From assembly GCA_002344565.1 (NCBI GenBank), contig DDTZ01000007.1, forward strand, positions 1 to 16,348: a stretch of DNA of 16,348 bases, written 5' to 3'. A program made the translations under genes and the position numbers. The DNA is from Bdellovibrionaceae bacterium UBA2351. Its GTDB lineage: Bacteria; Bdellovibrionota; Bdellovibrionia; Bdellovibrionales; Bdellovibrionaceae. Below, piece by piece: positions 1-7,139 of this stretch (positions are counted from its first letter, which is position 1; the number at the start of each line of letters is the position of its first letter). Below the pieces are notes generated by a model. That model made no database searches and was not told the DNA's origin. It saw nothing but the letters and a program-made list of their open reading frames with translations.

Positions 1-1
1 C

Positions 2-31
2 TATAAAAAGTCTAAAAAAGGTAGTGGTTAG
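2..31 (+). CDS. Possible 3' end of an upstream gene
   Basis: Frame 2 of the window opens directly into a short lysine/serine/glycine-rich tail (YKKSKKGSG) that stops at TAG 29-31. This could be the C-terminus of a gene that starts before the window. Only nine codons are visible, so it may equally be non-coding leader of the next gene. Positions 32-67 hold no recognisable signal apart from the TTAGG close to the next start codon. Confidence 0.25.
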   Translation, partial: YKKSKKGSG

Positions 32-67
32 CGCGAGTTAAATTAAAAAAAGCCGAAGAAATTAGGT

Positions 68-1915
68 ATGACCACCTATATAATTCTATTCGTTTCGCTT
101 ATATTTGCATCGCCTAGTTTTGCTAAGCCGTTCAAAAATAGCTACACAGATCCTCAAGGAAATAAGTGGAATCGTTGGGTTATTTTAAATGAACAGAATG
201 ATCGATTTCTTCTTCTTGTCGTGGATAATCCGGCGAGTGAAATGTCTCAGCGGCAAACATCGCAAGTGGTAGTCGAACGCACAGCATTTGTTCACACGTC
301 AGGTAGTGAAGTTTTAGATAAAGTTAATTATTATAGATATTTAATGGATCTAAAGTATAGACCTAGTTCTTTTTATCAAGAGAATGAAGTCACAAAGCTA
401 AATAAAACGCCAACCCCGTTGTGGACCCCCGTCAAGAATGAATGGTCCATTGAGGATGAAAACAATTTTGCAGATTGGTTTAAAAAAAATGCGTCCACTA
501 CGATGGCGGTTGGCAGTGGCCTTGAGTTCGACTGTGCTGACTTTGGATTACTCGGGCGCTGGATTTACGCTCATGATAACAAGCTACCTATATTAAATAC
601 GTTAGCAGGCTCTGGAAAACTATTTGGTCACTTTAGTGAATCCAAAAAATGGAGTGCGCTTCCAACTCATCCTGATTGGAAAAAAGATGAGCGGTTCAAA
701 GCGGCGATGCGCTACCTTTTTGATTCAACCTATACGCACAGTGTATTCAACGATTTGTATCCCGTTAAACTCAGTAAAGAGTTTGTGACTCCAGGATCTA
801 TCATTTTAACTTTGCGATCGGGTAACACAGGCCATACGCAAGTGATTTACGATGTGGGAATGCAAAGCTACTGTGGTGCTGAATGCGTGTCGGTTCTTTA
901 CGGAAATGAACCCTCGAGAGAGTACGCTTATAAAACGCAGGCAGATATTCGTTATCACGCTTTGAATACGGGTGGATTTTTACGTTGGCGCTGGCCCCAG
1001 CTTAAAAATGGGAAGTGGCAGTTTATAGCGAAATCTGCAATGCCAGGCTTTTCGCTTGAGCAATACGAAAACGCCGATATGTCATTTGATGAGTTTCACG
1101 CGTATGTATACGAGATGCTGGGATTTAAAATTGAGCCCTTTAAGAAGGCCTACTCACTGGCTAAATCGTTATACAATGACTTGAATGATCGCTTGGTCAC
1201 AACGTCACAAGGAACCATTTTCTGTCACTATCAATATTGTGATCGTCAAGGAACACTATTTGATCAGTACTCTACGCCAAGTAAAGATAAGCGATTCCGT
1301 GAAAAACGAGACCAGTTGCTGCGATTGATGGAAACATTAAAGGAACGTGAAAAACAAGATTTGATGAGCCTATTTAAGGCCGATGTTTTTTTGGGACGAA
1401 GTATGGTTCCCATAAAGTATTCGGATTATATTTTTAATATAAACGGAATCTCCGATAAAATGTCATCTGATCCAAGCGCGACCTACGCCGATCGTTGGGG
1501 ATTGCAGAACTTAACAAACCTGCAATTGAGTTTCTTGCAGGTGTCTTTTTTGATGTACAGTTTTAATTTTCGAAAAGACCTTGTCGCTAATGCGATTCGT
1601 GTTTGTTATCAAAACGGCCGTGATTTAAGCTGCGATCCTAACTTGCCAGAAATAAAAAAGCTTTCGACGTTAAGCATGGATACTGGCCTAAAAGCAGCTC
1701 ATAGACAGTTACTTGGTGTTCACCAGTCACTAAGTTATTCGGACCAGGCGCGGGTAATTAACTCAATTTATAATCACCGCTTGATCTACGGCTGCCATGA
1801 TAGTCTTTATGAATACTGTACACTGGAAGATTTGATTTATATTCAAGAGCCGATGATAGAAAAAATGTCATCAGATCCAGCGGATCCGTACGTGCAAAGA
1901 ATGGGAATTAAGTAG
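68..1915 (+). CDS. Large secreted protein with a possible NlpC/papain-like core and cysteine-pair repeats
   Basis: A 615-residue protein with a Sec signal peptide (hydrophobic residues 4-17, probable cleavage after SFA at about residue 19). I do not recognise the family. Two stretches suggest a papain/NlpC-like fold: a Cys at the head of a helix (FDCADFGLLGRW, Cys156) and a later PGSIILT strand followed by a conserved-looking His (GNTGHTQVIYDV, His256). This is the usual Cys then beta-strand-His order of CHAP/NlpC enzymes. The assignment is inferred; a catalytically dead relative is possible. The C-terminal half holds three C-x(4-8)-C pairs and two copies of MSSDPxxxYxxRxG (at residues 465 and 600), so it seems to be built of degenerate repeats stabilised by disulfides. 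The start is chosen because the signal peptide follows at once; the only Shine-Dalgarno-like sequence is TTAGG very close to the ATG. Its stop lies 3 nt from the stop of the convergent transporter gene. Confidence 0.8.
   Translation: MTTYIILFVSLIFASPSFAKPFKNSYTDPQGNKWNRWVILNEQNDRFLLLVVDNPASEMSQRQTSQVVVERTAFVHTSGSEVLDKVNYYRYLMDLKYRPSSFYQENEVTKLNKTPTPLWTPVKNEWSIEDENNFADWFKKNASTTMAVGSGLEFDCADFGLLGRWIYAHDNKLPILNTLAGSGKLFGHFSESKKWSALPTHPDWKKDERFKAAMRYLFDSTYTHSVFNDLYPVKLSKEFVTPGSIILTLRSGNTGHTQVIYDVGMQSYCGAECVSVLYGNEPSREYAYKTQADIRYHALNTGGFLRWRWPQLKNGKWQFIAKSAMPGFSLEQYENADMSFDEFHAYVYEMLGFKIEPFKKAYSLAKSLYNDLNDRLVTTSQGTIFCHYQYCDRQGTLFDQYSTPSKDKRFREKRDQLLRLMETLKEREKQDLMSLFKADVFLGRSMVPIKYSDYIFNINGISDKMSSDPSATYADRWGLQNLTNLQLSFLQVSFLMYSFNFRKDLVANAIRVCYQNGRDLSCDPNLPEIKKLSTLSMDTGLKAAHRQLLGVHQSLSYSDQARVINSIYNHRLIYGCHDSLYEYCTLEDLIYIQEPMIEKMSSDPADPYVQRMGIK
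1460..1912 (+). repeat. Intragenic repeat of MSSDPxxxYxxRxG motif
   Basis: Two copies of a motif start at 1460 and 1865 inside the secreted-protein gene. At the nucleotide level both begin AAAATGTCATC(T/A)GATCCA and then diverge, while the protein pattern M-S-S-D-P-x-x-x-Y-x-x-R-x-G is kept. The second copy forms the C-terminus of the protein. Each copy lies downstream of a C-x(n)-C pair, and a weaker third version (YSTPSKDKRF) follows the first cysteine pair. This suggests an old tandem duplication within the gene. Confidence 0.55.
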
Positions 1916-1918
1916 TTT

Positions 1919-2815
1919 TTATTTTGGTTTGTAAAGAACCAGAATATTACCGGCTAAGCACAACATGATTCCAAATATCATGGTCAGATGAAGTTGAAGT
2001 CCTTCGAACGCATAAGAAAGCAAAATGGCTAAAATAGGCGATATAATCGTAGTGTAGGCCGCCTTCTCTGCGCCCATTGTTTTGATCATTGTATTGTAAG
2101 CGGCAAATGCAACCACTGTTCCCAAGATACTCAGGTAAAGTAAACTTGAAATAAATGATACATTGATAGGTACATCAAACGATACGCCGGAAATTAATAC
2201 CACGGCCCCTGTGAATAAAGTTCCGTAAAACATACTAAATGTATTGGCCGTTGCAATGCCAACACCTTTTTGAATATTTCGAGCAGATACCATATTTCCA
2301 GTTGAAGCCGAAAGCGCCGCCCCGAGTCCCAACATCATTCCAAATACCTCGTTACTTGAAGACGTAACAAATAGATCATCTTTAAAAATTAGGAGTATTC
2401 CAAGTCCACCTAGCAAAGATCCAAATATAACTTTTAAAGCCACCGTTCGTTTGAAAAATATCCATGAAAATAAAATATTAAAATAAACCATGGTAGTGAA
2501 CGCGATCGCCAGAACTCCAGATTTAATAAAAGTCTCAGCTTTGTACGTCAGCATGTAGTTAATTGAAAAATTGAAAACACCTTGTAGGAAAAACCACATA
2601 TGTGTTTGTGGGCTAAACTTTAAAATTTGTTTGGTAAATTTTAAGTACGCAAACATGATCAGCGTCGAAATAACAAAACGCCAGAAAACCGTAACGAGTG
2701 GGGGAGCCTGACTAATTTGTATCGTAATTACAAAATAGGTTGATCCCCAAATCAGTGAACATAACGAAAATAGGAAAATATTTTGTGCGGCGGACGAGCG
2801 AGGATTCACGGACAA
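1919..2815 (-). CDS. EamA-family (DMT superfamily) transporter
   Basis: A 298-residue integral inner-membrane protein with about ten hydrophobic segments in two halves, the classic duplicated EamA layout and the usual length of the family. The N-terminal segment SLCSLIWGSTYFVI is typical (family signature around W-G-S/T-x-F). A second EamA-like half begins near GMMLGLGAALSASTGN and ends in LAGNILVLYKPK. Family members export small metabolites such as amino acids; the substrate cannot be read from sequence. The called start is a TTG at 2815; a GTG two codons downstream (2807-2809) is an alternative, and neither has a strong ribosome site. It begins 4 nt after the stop of the GcvH-like gene, so the two are very probably one transcript with coupled translation. 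Confidence 0.88.
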   Translation of the reverse strand: MSVNPRSSAAQNIFLFSLCSLIWGSTYFVITIQISQAPPLVTVFWRFVISTLIMFAYLKFTKQILKFSPQTHMWFFLQGVFNFSINYMLTYKAETFIKSGVLAIAFTTMVYFNILFSWIFFKRTVALKVIFGSLLGGLGILLIFKDDLFVTSSSNEVFGMMLGLGAALSASTGNMVSARNIQKGVGIATANTFSMFYGTLFTGAVVLISGVSFDVPINVSFISSLLYLSILGTVVAFAAYNTMIKTMGAEKAAYTTIISPILAILLSYAFEGLQLHLTMIFGIMLCLAGNILVLYKPK

Positions 2816-2819
2816 CTAA

Positions 2820-3215
2820 CTATTCTTCGTCCTCTTCAGAATCTTCGTCTTCATCGTCCTCATCTTCATCATCATAATCGTCTTCATCTTCGTCTAAATC
2901 ATCTGATGATTCGATACGAATAAGCCAGCCCTCTTCAAATGGGTCTTCTTGGATTAATGATGGAGATTCAAGAACTTGGGGATTAACTTCTAAAACTGTG
3001 CCGTTAACTGGTGAATAAATATCAAGAGGACCGTCGTCAGTTTCGATTGTGCCAATCACTGTGTCCGCTTCGACTTTGTCATTTTCTGAAGGCAATTCAA
3101 TAGATGTGATTTCGTCGAAGTCTTGAAGACCTTCTTCGTTAATACCAACGGTTACTACGCCGTCTTCTTTTTGGATCCACATATAACCCATAAAATCTAC
3201 TGTATCTTCACTCAT
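2820..3215 (-). CDS. GcvH/lipoyl-domain-like protein lacking the lipoylated lysine, acidic tail
   Basis: 131 residues. Residues 13-100 follow the glycine-cleavage H protein closely: WIQKEDGVVTVGI, then IELPSENDKVEADTVIGTIE, then DIYSPVNGTVLEVN, and EDPFEEGWLIRI. In true GcvH the lipoyl lysine sits in E-S-V-K-A-x-S-D-x-Y; here the aligned stretch is ETDDGPLDIY, so Asp61 replaces the lysine and the protein should not be lipoylated. Residues 104-131 are almost entirely Asp/Glu, encoded by a low-complexity GA-rich run. No glycine-cleavage partners (gcvT, gcvP) are nearby; the downstream neighbour is an EamA transporter. A non-catalytic scaffold or binding role is possible but unproven. The start has an AGGGC ribosome-binding-like sequence a few bases upstream. 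Confidence 0.85.
   Translation of the reverse strand: MSEDTVDFMGYMWIQKEDGVVTVGINEEGLQDFDEITSIELPSENDKVEADTVIGTIETDDGPLDIYSPVNGTVLEVNPQVLESPSLIQEDPFEEGWLIRIESSDDLDEDEDDYDDEDEDDEDEDSEEDEE
2821..2902 (-). repeat. Low-complexity (GAN)n acidic tail-coding tract
   Basis: On the minus strand this run is nearly all GAT/GAC/GAA/GAG codons and encodes the Asp/Glu tail of the GcvH-like protein. Runs of this kind expand and shrink easily by slippage, so tail length may vary among strains. Confidence 0.75.
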
Positions 3216-3256
3216 TTTTGCCCTCGTAAGTTGAATATTGTAATAACAAACAATTT

Positions 3257-3287
3257 TTGTCTTAGACTAAGAAATATTTCATATAAC
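3257..3287 (+). promoter_or_regulatory. Candidate sigma70-type promoter for the 3378 gene
   Basis: TTGTCT (3257-3262) and TATAAC (3282-3287) resemble -35 and -10 elements, with a 19-nt spacer that is longer than ideal. It would give a leader of about 85 nt that includes the stem-loop at 3310-3351. It is the only reasonable plus-strand promoter pattern I see ahead of the run of genes leading into secA. Confidence 0.3.
3260..3272. promoter_or_regulatory. Perfect 13-nt palindrome in a divergent intergenic region
   Basis: TCTTAG-A-CTAAGA is a perfect inverted repeat with a one-base centre. It sits between two divergent genes and overlaps the 3' edge of a candidate -35 element on the plus strand. 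Its place fits an operator for a dimeric regulator, but the half-sites are short, so this is suggestive only. Confidence 0.25.
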
Positions 3288-3309
3288 GCAAAACGGTAAT
3301 TCTCGTCGC

Positions 3310-3351
3310 TTGCGCAATTGGTAGCTCTTTGGTATCTACCAGCCTTCGCAA
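3310..3351 (+). promoter_or_regulatory. Stem-loop in the presumed 5' leader
   Basis: An RNA from this stretch can fold into a two-part stem. TTGCG (3310-3314) pairs with CGCAA (3347-3351); TTGGTAG (3318-3324) pairs with CTACCAG (3336-3342, with one G-U); an 11-nt loop closes it. It is not followed by a T-run, so it is not a standard terminator. It ends 15 nt before the strong ribosome site GGAGGGG (3367-3373) of the next gene. A leader-RNA regulatory element is possible. Confidence 0.35.
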
Positions 3352-3377
3352 TTTGGAGTCTTAATTGGAGGGGAATT

Positions 3378-3971
3378 ATGTCGACAAATTCTATATTTCT
3401 GTGCACGTCTTTGGCAGATGGGGATTTCTTCTTAGGTAAAGTACAGAATCTTATTGTTTCAACAGAGTCAGCAAGTATCCAGGCGGCTGTGTATCGTTCA
3501 AAAGTGGGCTTTCCAGTGCTTGTAAAAGCGGGATCGGATAGGGTTCAAGGCACCTTAGTGCACCTAAACTCGTCGGAAATGGCTGGTCATATTATTGATG
3601 AAATGATGGGCTTTTTTCCACAAAACCCAGCTCAGGGGTTGACTCATAAAGAATTAACGCCAGTTAAGACCGAAAACGGCGATGCAAACGCCTATGTTTA
3701 CTTTTTAAATCCAGAAAAAGTAAGTTCAGACGTAAAATATATCGAAAACGGCGACTGGCAAAAGGCATTGACTGAAAAACCACCGATTCCAAAAAAATTA
3801 AGCGAACGACAAAGAAGTTATATCCAAAAATTAGGCAAAAGTTCCGGTCGTGATATAGTGCCTATTGATTTGGCTCTTTATCGCGAACTGATGAATCTAG
3901 AGCTTGTGATAGATAAAGGTCGTCGCATCGCCCTTACTAAGCTTGGTCAGGAAGTTTACCGTTACTTATAA
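3378..3971 (+). CDS. Degenerate gamma-glutamylcyclotransferase-like (AIG2-type) protein with C-terminal winged region
   Basis: 197 residues from ATG 3378, chosen over an upstream in-frame start at 3318 because GGAGGGG lies just ahead of it and the upstream extension reads through the leader stem-loop. The pattern fits the GGCT/AIG2 fold: FLCTSLADGDFFLG in place of the Y-G-T/S-L loop, FPVLVKAGSDRVQGTL (the family's Y-P-x-L-V then V-x-G-x-L strand pair), IIDEMMGF in place of L-D-x-x-E-G, AYVYFL, and a closing IENGDW. The usual acidic catalytic residue in D-x-x-E-G is Met77 here, so cyclotransferase activity is doubtful. Residues 138-197 (SERQRSYIQKLG, then LTKLGQEVYRYL) look like a small winged-helix-like module. 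The fold is inferred from motif order. It overlaps the start of the tRNA methyltransferase gene. Confidence 0.7.
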   Translation: MSTNSIFLCTSLADGDFFLGKVQNLIVSTESASIQAAVYRSKVGFPVLVKAGSDRVQGTLVHLNSSEMAGHIIDEMMGFFPQNPAQGLTHKELTPVKTENGDANAYVYFLNPEKVSSDVKYIENGDWQKALTEKPPIPKKLSERQRSYIQKLGKSSGRDIVPIDLALYRELMNLELVIDKGRRIALTKLGQEVYRYL

Positions 3972-4422
3972 TCCTCGTCTTCATATTGTTCTTGTCGAGC
4001 CGGAAATACCTAATAATACCGGCAATGTAGGCCGCACCTGTGTGGCCACAGAGACCTCATTAACATTGATCAAACCTATGGGATTTGAAATTACGGATGC
4101 TAAGCTTAAGCGTGCGGGTTTGGATTATTGGCAGCATTTGCAGTGGACAACATTGGATTCGATTCACGATTTACCTGCAGGTCGCAAAGTGTACTTTTCG
4201 GCGCATGCTAAACATTCGATTTATGATTTTCAGTTCAAAGAGGGTGATTTTTTAGTATTTGGCAAAGAGTCTAAAGGACTCAGTCCGGAACTAATACGTG
4301 ATAACTTCGAGACGAGTGTTTTCATTCCAACTCCGGGGCTAGTCAGAAGTCTAAATATGGCCACTGCTGTTGCTGTGTCAGTCTATGAGGCCCTTCGTCA
4401 AATTAGATACTCTAAGACGTAA
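3943..4422 (+). CDS. trmL: TrmL-type tRNA (cytidine/uridine(34)-2'-O)-methyltransferase
   Basis: A SPOUT-class (TrmH family) methyltransferase of TrmL length. It matches E. coli TrmL motif by motif: HIVLVEPEIPNNTGNVGR near the N-terminus, IKPMGFEITDAKLKRAGLDY, FGKESKGLSPELI (the knot glycine loop) and RSLNMATAVAVSVYEALRQ at the C-terminal trefoil knot. TrmL uses S-adenosylmethionine to methylate the 2'-O of the wobble nucleotide in certain tRNA-Leu species in the cytoplasm. The start is uncertain. TTG 3943, inside the previous gene, is the only conventional start in frame before the conserved core, giving about a 29-nt overlap and a slightly long N-terminus. AGGAAG at 3949-3954 could instead serve a rarer start such as ATT 3985. 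Confidence 0.9.
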   Translation: MVRKFTVTYNPRLHIVLVEPEIPNNTGNVGRTCVATETSLTLIKPMGFEITDAKLKRAGLDYWQHLQWTTLDSIHDLPAGRKVYFSAHAKHSIYDFQFKEGDFLVFGKESKGLSPELIRDNFETSVFIPTPGLVRSLNMATAVAVSVYEALRQIRYSKT

Positions 4423-4448
4423 ACCAGTTCTAAGTTGCTGTTTTCACT

Positions 4449-4465
4449 TTAGGAGTCTATCCTAA
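4449..4465 (+). promoter_or_regulatory. Small stem-loop covering the secA ribosome-binding site
   Basis: TTAGGA (4449-4454) and TCCTAA (4460-4465) form a perfect 6-bp stem with a 5-nt loop. The stem and loop contain the only Shine-Dalgarno-like sequence (AGGAG, 4451-4455) upstream of secA ATG 4471, and the linear spacing of 15 nt is long. When folded, the stem would hide most of the ribosome site. No SecM-like arrest peptide is visible upstream. Regulation is inferred; the stem is short and weak. Confidence 0.35.
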
Positions 4466-4470
4466 TCCAC

Positions 4471-7131
4471 ATGATTGCAAACTTATTAAAATCCATTTTT
4501 GGTACCAAGCACGATCGCGAAATGAAAACAATCCAACCCATCGTTGATAAAATCAACTCTTGGGAACCTAAGATGAAAGCTCTGACGGATGATCAGCTCA
4601 AAGCAAAAACTCCTGAGTTTAAAGAAAGACTAGCAAAGGGTGAAACCTTAGATGATATTTTGCCAGAGGCATTTGCTGTTTGTCGTGAAGCTTCTTTACG
4701 TTGTTTAGGTATGCGCCACTACGATGTTCAATTAATCGGCGGTTACTCGCTTCACAAAGGCCGTATTTCAGAAATGAGAACGGGTGAAGGGAAAACATTA
4801 GTGGCGACCCTGCCTGTTTATTTAAATGCACTTAGTGGTAAGGGTGTTCACGTTGTTTCCGTGAATGATTATCTTGTAAAACGTGATGCTGAATGGATGG
4901 GTCGTTTGTACGGTTGGTTAGGTTTAACCACGGGTATTATCGTTCACGGCCTAACAGATGAAGAAAGAAAACAGTCCTATGGCAGCGATATTACGTACGC
5001 TACAAATAATGAATTAGGTTTTGATTATCTTCGCGACAATATGAAGTTTGATTTAAATGACTATGTTCAAAAGGGTCATAATTTTGCAATCGTCGATGAG
5101 TGCGATTCTATCTTGGTCGATGAAGCACGTACGCCTTTGATTATTTCTGGTCCGGCGGAAGCGTCTACCGACAAGTACGTAATTATCAATAAAATTATTC
5201 CCCACCTAAAAGACAAAGAACATTTTACGACGGAAGAGAAATCTAAATCGGTTTCGTTAACAGATGAAGGCAATAAAAAAGTTGAAGAGTTATTAGGCCT
5301 TGGCAATTTGTATGATGCTGAAAATATCGAAATTCTTCATCACGTAATTCAAGCATTGAAAGCTCATCACATGTATCGTCTAGATGTTGAATATATGATT
5401 CAAAATGGCGAAATCGTTATCGTCGATGAATTTACTGGTCGTTTAATGCCAGGCCGTCGCTGGAGCGATGGTATTCATCAAGCCATCGAAGCTAAAGAAG
5501 GCGTTGAAATTAAAAATGAAAATCAAACCTTGGCGTCGATTACATTCCAGAACTATTTCAAAATGTATTCAAAGTTAGCTGGTATGACAGGTACAGCAGA
5601 TACGGAAGCTGTTGAATTTAAAAAAATCTACGATCTAGAAGTTTCTGTAATTCCGACTCACAGGCCGATTGCCCGTATAGATAAAAACGACGTGATCTAT
5701 AAAACGGAGCGAGCGAAATTTAATGCGATCGTTCAGGATATCAAATCTCGTCAGCACAATGGCCAGCCGATTTTGGTCGGTACTATCAGTATTGAACGTT
5801 CTGAATTGTTAAGCCAATTCTTGAAAAAAGAGGGCATTCGACATCAAGTTTTAAATGCTAAACACCATGAGCGTGAGGCGGAAATCGTCGCGCAGGCGGG
5901 TCGTAAAGGAGCTGTAACTATAGCTACAAATATGGCTGGTCGTGGAACGGACATCGTTCTAGGTGGTAATGCAGAAGGCCTAGCTCGTCGTGAAGTTAAT
6001 GCTGAGGAAGGGCCAGAGTTTGAAGCCGCATTGGCAAAGTTTAAAGCTCAGTGTGATGCCGAAAAGAAAGAAGTTATTTCAGCTGGTGGTTTATATATCA
6101 TCGGTACTGAACGTCACGAATCGCGTCGTATTGATAATCAGCTGCGAGGTCGTTCTGGTCGTCAGGGTGATCCAGGGGAGTCGCGTTTTTATTTATCATT
6201 AGAAGATAACTTACTAAGAATTTTCAATGGCGAAAAAATTCAGAAAGCTATGACGTTCTTAAAAATCGATGAAAATGAGCCTATCGAAGCTAAAATGGTG
6301 ACTTCACAAATCGAAGGCGCGCAGAGAAAAGTTGAAGGACATCACTTTGATGTTCGTAAAAATCTTTTCGATTATGACAACGTAATGAATATCCAAAGAA
6401 ATGCGATCTACCAAATGAGACGTAATGTTCTTGAGGGTAATGAAATCAGCGCGACTATTTTAGAAATGTTAGGTGAAGTGACTTCAAACATTATAGATAT
6501 GAATTTGCCGGAAGGTGCGCCTCGTGATCAGTGGAACATCGAGGGTTTAACTGTTTCATTGTCACAAGTATTTGGTATTCGTTTAGATCCATCAATTTAT
6601 GCCGGAACAGCCGACGGTATCATCGAGGCCATTAAAGCCGCGATCAAGCATGTTTACGAAGCTCAAAAAACAGATATGGGTCCGTATTTTGATCAAGTTC
6701 AAAAAATGATTTTACTTCAAAGTATCGATTCAAAATGGAAAGAACACTTGCTTGTTATTGATAAATTAAAAGAAGGTATCGGTTTGCGAAGTTATGCGCA
6801 GAAAGATCCTTTAATTGAATACAAAAAAGAAGCATTCATGGCATTTGAACAGTTGAACACATCGATTCGTCAGGAAGTTGCCGAGAAACTGATGAAAGTG
6901 AAAATTGTGGCTCAGCAAGCTCAAGAGGCCTTAGAGTCCTTCATGCCCGAAGAGCAGGATTTGAGTGAATTAAACTATCAAGCTCCTCAAGAGCAGGACA
7001 TTGGTCGTGGTTTAGAGGCTCCCGAATCCAAACCAAGGAACAAAATGACCTACAGTAGTGGCCCAGCTGATGACGGTAAAATGAACCGGGAACAGCGTCG
7101 CCGTTTACAAAAGGATAATAAAAGAAGATAA
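4471..7131 (+). CDS. secA: Preprotein translocase ATPase SecA
   Basis: 886 residues. SecA is the motor ATPase that drives secretory preproteins through SecYEG at the inner membrane. Visible landmarks: Walker A MRTGEGKT (residues 102-109), the DECD box and VDEARTPLIISGPAE (209-230), YATNNELGFDYLRDNM, the preprotein-binding/NBD2 region with MTGTADTEA, VGTISIERSE, ATNMAGRGTDIVLGG, and GTERHESRRIDNQLRGRSGRQGDPG in short pieces typical of motifs V and VI. The family DEVD is DECD here. The C-terminus ends in a basic NREQRRRLQKDNKRR and has no CxCGSGKxxxxCHG zinc motif, which is used for SecB and lipid contact in many proteobacteria. Length is near E. coli SecA (901). It is flanked by trmL upstream and a zinc-ribbon gene 8 nt downstream. 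Confidence 0.98.
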   Translation: MIANLLKSIFGTKHDREMKTIQPIVDKINSWEPKMKALTDDQLKAKTPEFKERLAKGETLDDILPEAFAVCREASLRCLGMRHYDVQLIGGYSLHKGRISEMRTGEGKTLVATLPVYLNALSGKGVHVVSVNDYLVKRDAEWMGRLYGWLGLTTGIIVHGLTDEERKQSYGSDITYATNNELGFDYLRDNMKFDLNDYVQKGHNFAIVDECDSILVDEARTPLIISGPAEASTDKYVIINKIIPHLKDKEHFTTEEKSKSVSLTDEGNKKVEELLGLGNLYDAENIEILHHVIQALKAHHMYRLDVEYMIQNGEIVIVDEFTGRLMPGRRWSDGIHQAIEAKEGVEIKNENQTLASITFQNYFKMYSKLAGMTGTADTEAVEFKKIYDLEVSVIPTHRPIARIDKNDVIYKTERAKFNAIVQDIKSRQHNGQPILVGTISIERSELLSQFLKKEGIRHQVLNAKHHEREAEIVAQAGRKGAVTIATNMAGRGTDIVLGGNAEGLARREVNAEEGPEFEAALAKFKAQCDAEKKEVISAGGLYIIGTERHESRRIDNQLRGRSGRQGDPGESRFYLSLEDNLLRIFNGEKIQKAMTFLKIDENEPIEAKMVTSQIEGAQRKVEGHHFDVRKNLFDYDNVMNIQRNAIYQMRRNVLEGNEISATILEMLGEVTSNIIDMNLPEGAPRDQWNIEGLTVSLSQVFGIRLDPSIYAGTADGIIEAIKAAIKHVYEAQKTDMGPYFDQVQKMILLQSIDSKWKEHLLVIDKLKEGIGLRSYAQKDPLIEYKKEAFMAFEQLNTSIRQEVAEKLMKVKIVAQQAQEALESFMPEEQDLSELNYQAPQEQDIGRGLEAPESKPRNKMTYSSGPADDGKMNREQRRRLQKDNKRR

Positions 7132-7139
7132 TTGAGTTA

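Noticed and set aside
2821..2902. The short-period repeat as a CRISPR or tandem-repeat regulatory array
   Set aside because: There are no spaced identical direct repeats; it is simply the acidic-tail coding run.
3306..3356. A stretch resembling a tRNA D-arm (GCGCAATTGGTAGCTC)
   Set aside because: No acceptor stem, anticodon arm or TTCRA arm follows at tRNA spacing, and the bases pair instead into the simple stem-loop described.
3318..3377. A 20-codon upstream extension of the cyclotransferase-like gene
   Set aside because: It would begin inside the leader stem-loop, lacks a ribosome site, and GGAGGGG sits right before ATG 3378.
3212..3406. A 64-codon minus-strand open frame overlapping the start of the GcvH-like gene
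   Set aside because: It covers the divergent leader, has no ribosome site, and its residues show no domain pattern; it is a shadow frame.
4619..4831. Minus-strand and alternative-frame open frames inside secA (also 5076-5306 and 5990-6202)
   Set aside because: They lie wholly within a well-conserved secA reading frame and have no signals of their own.
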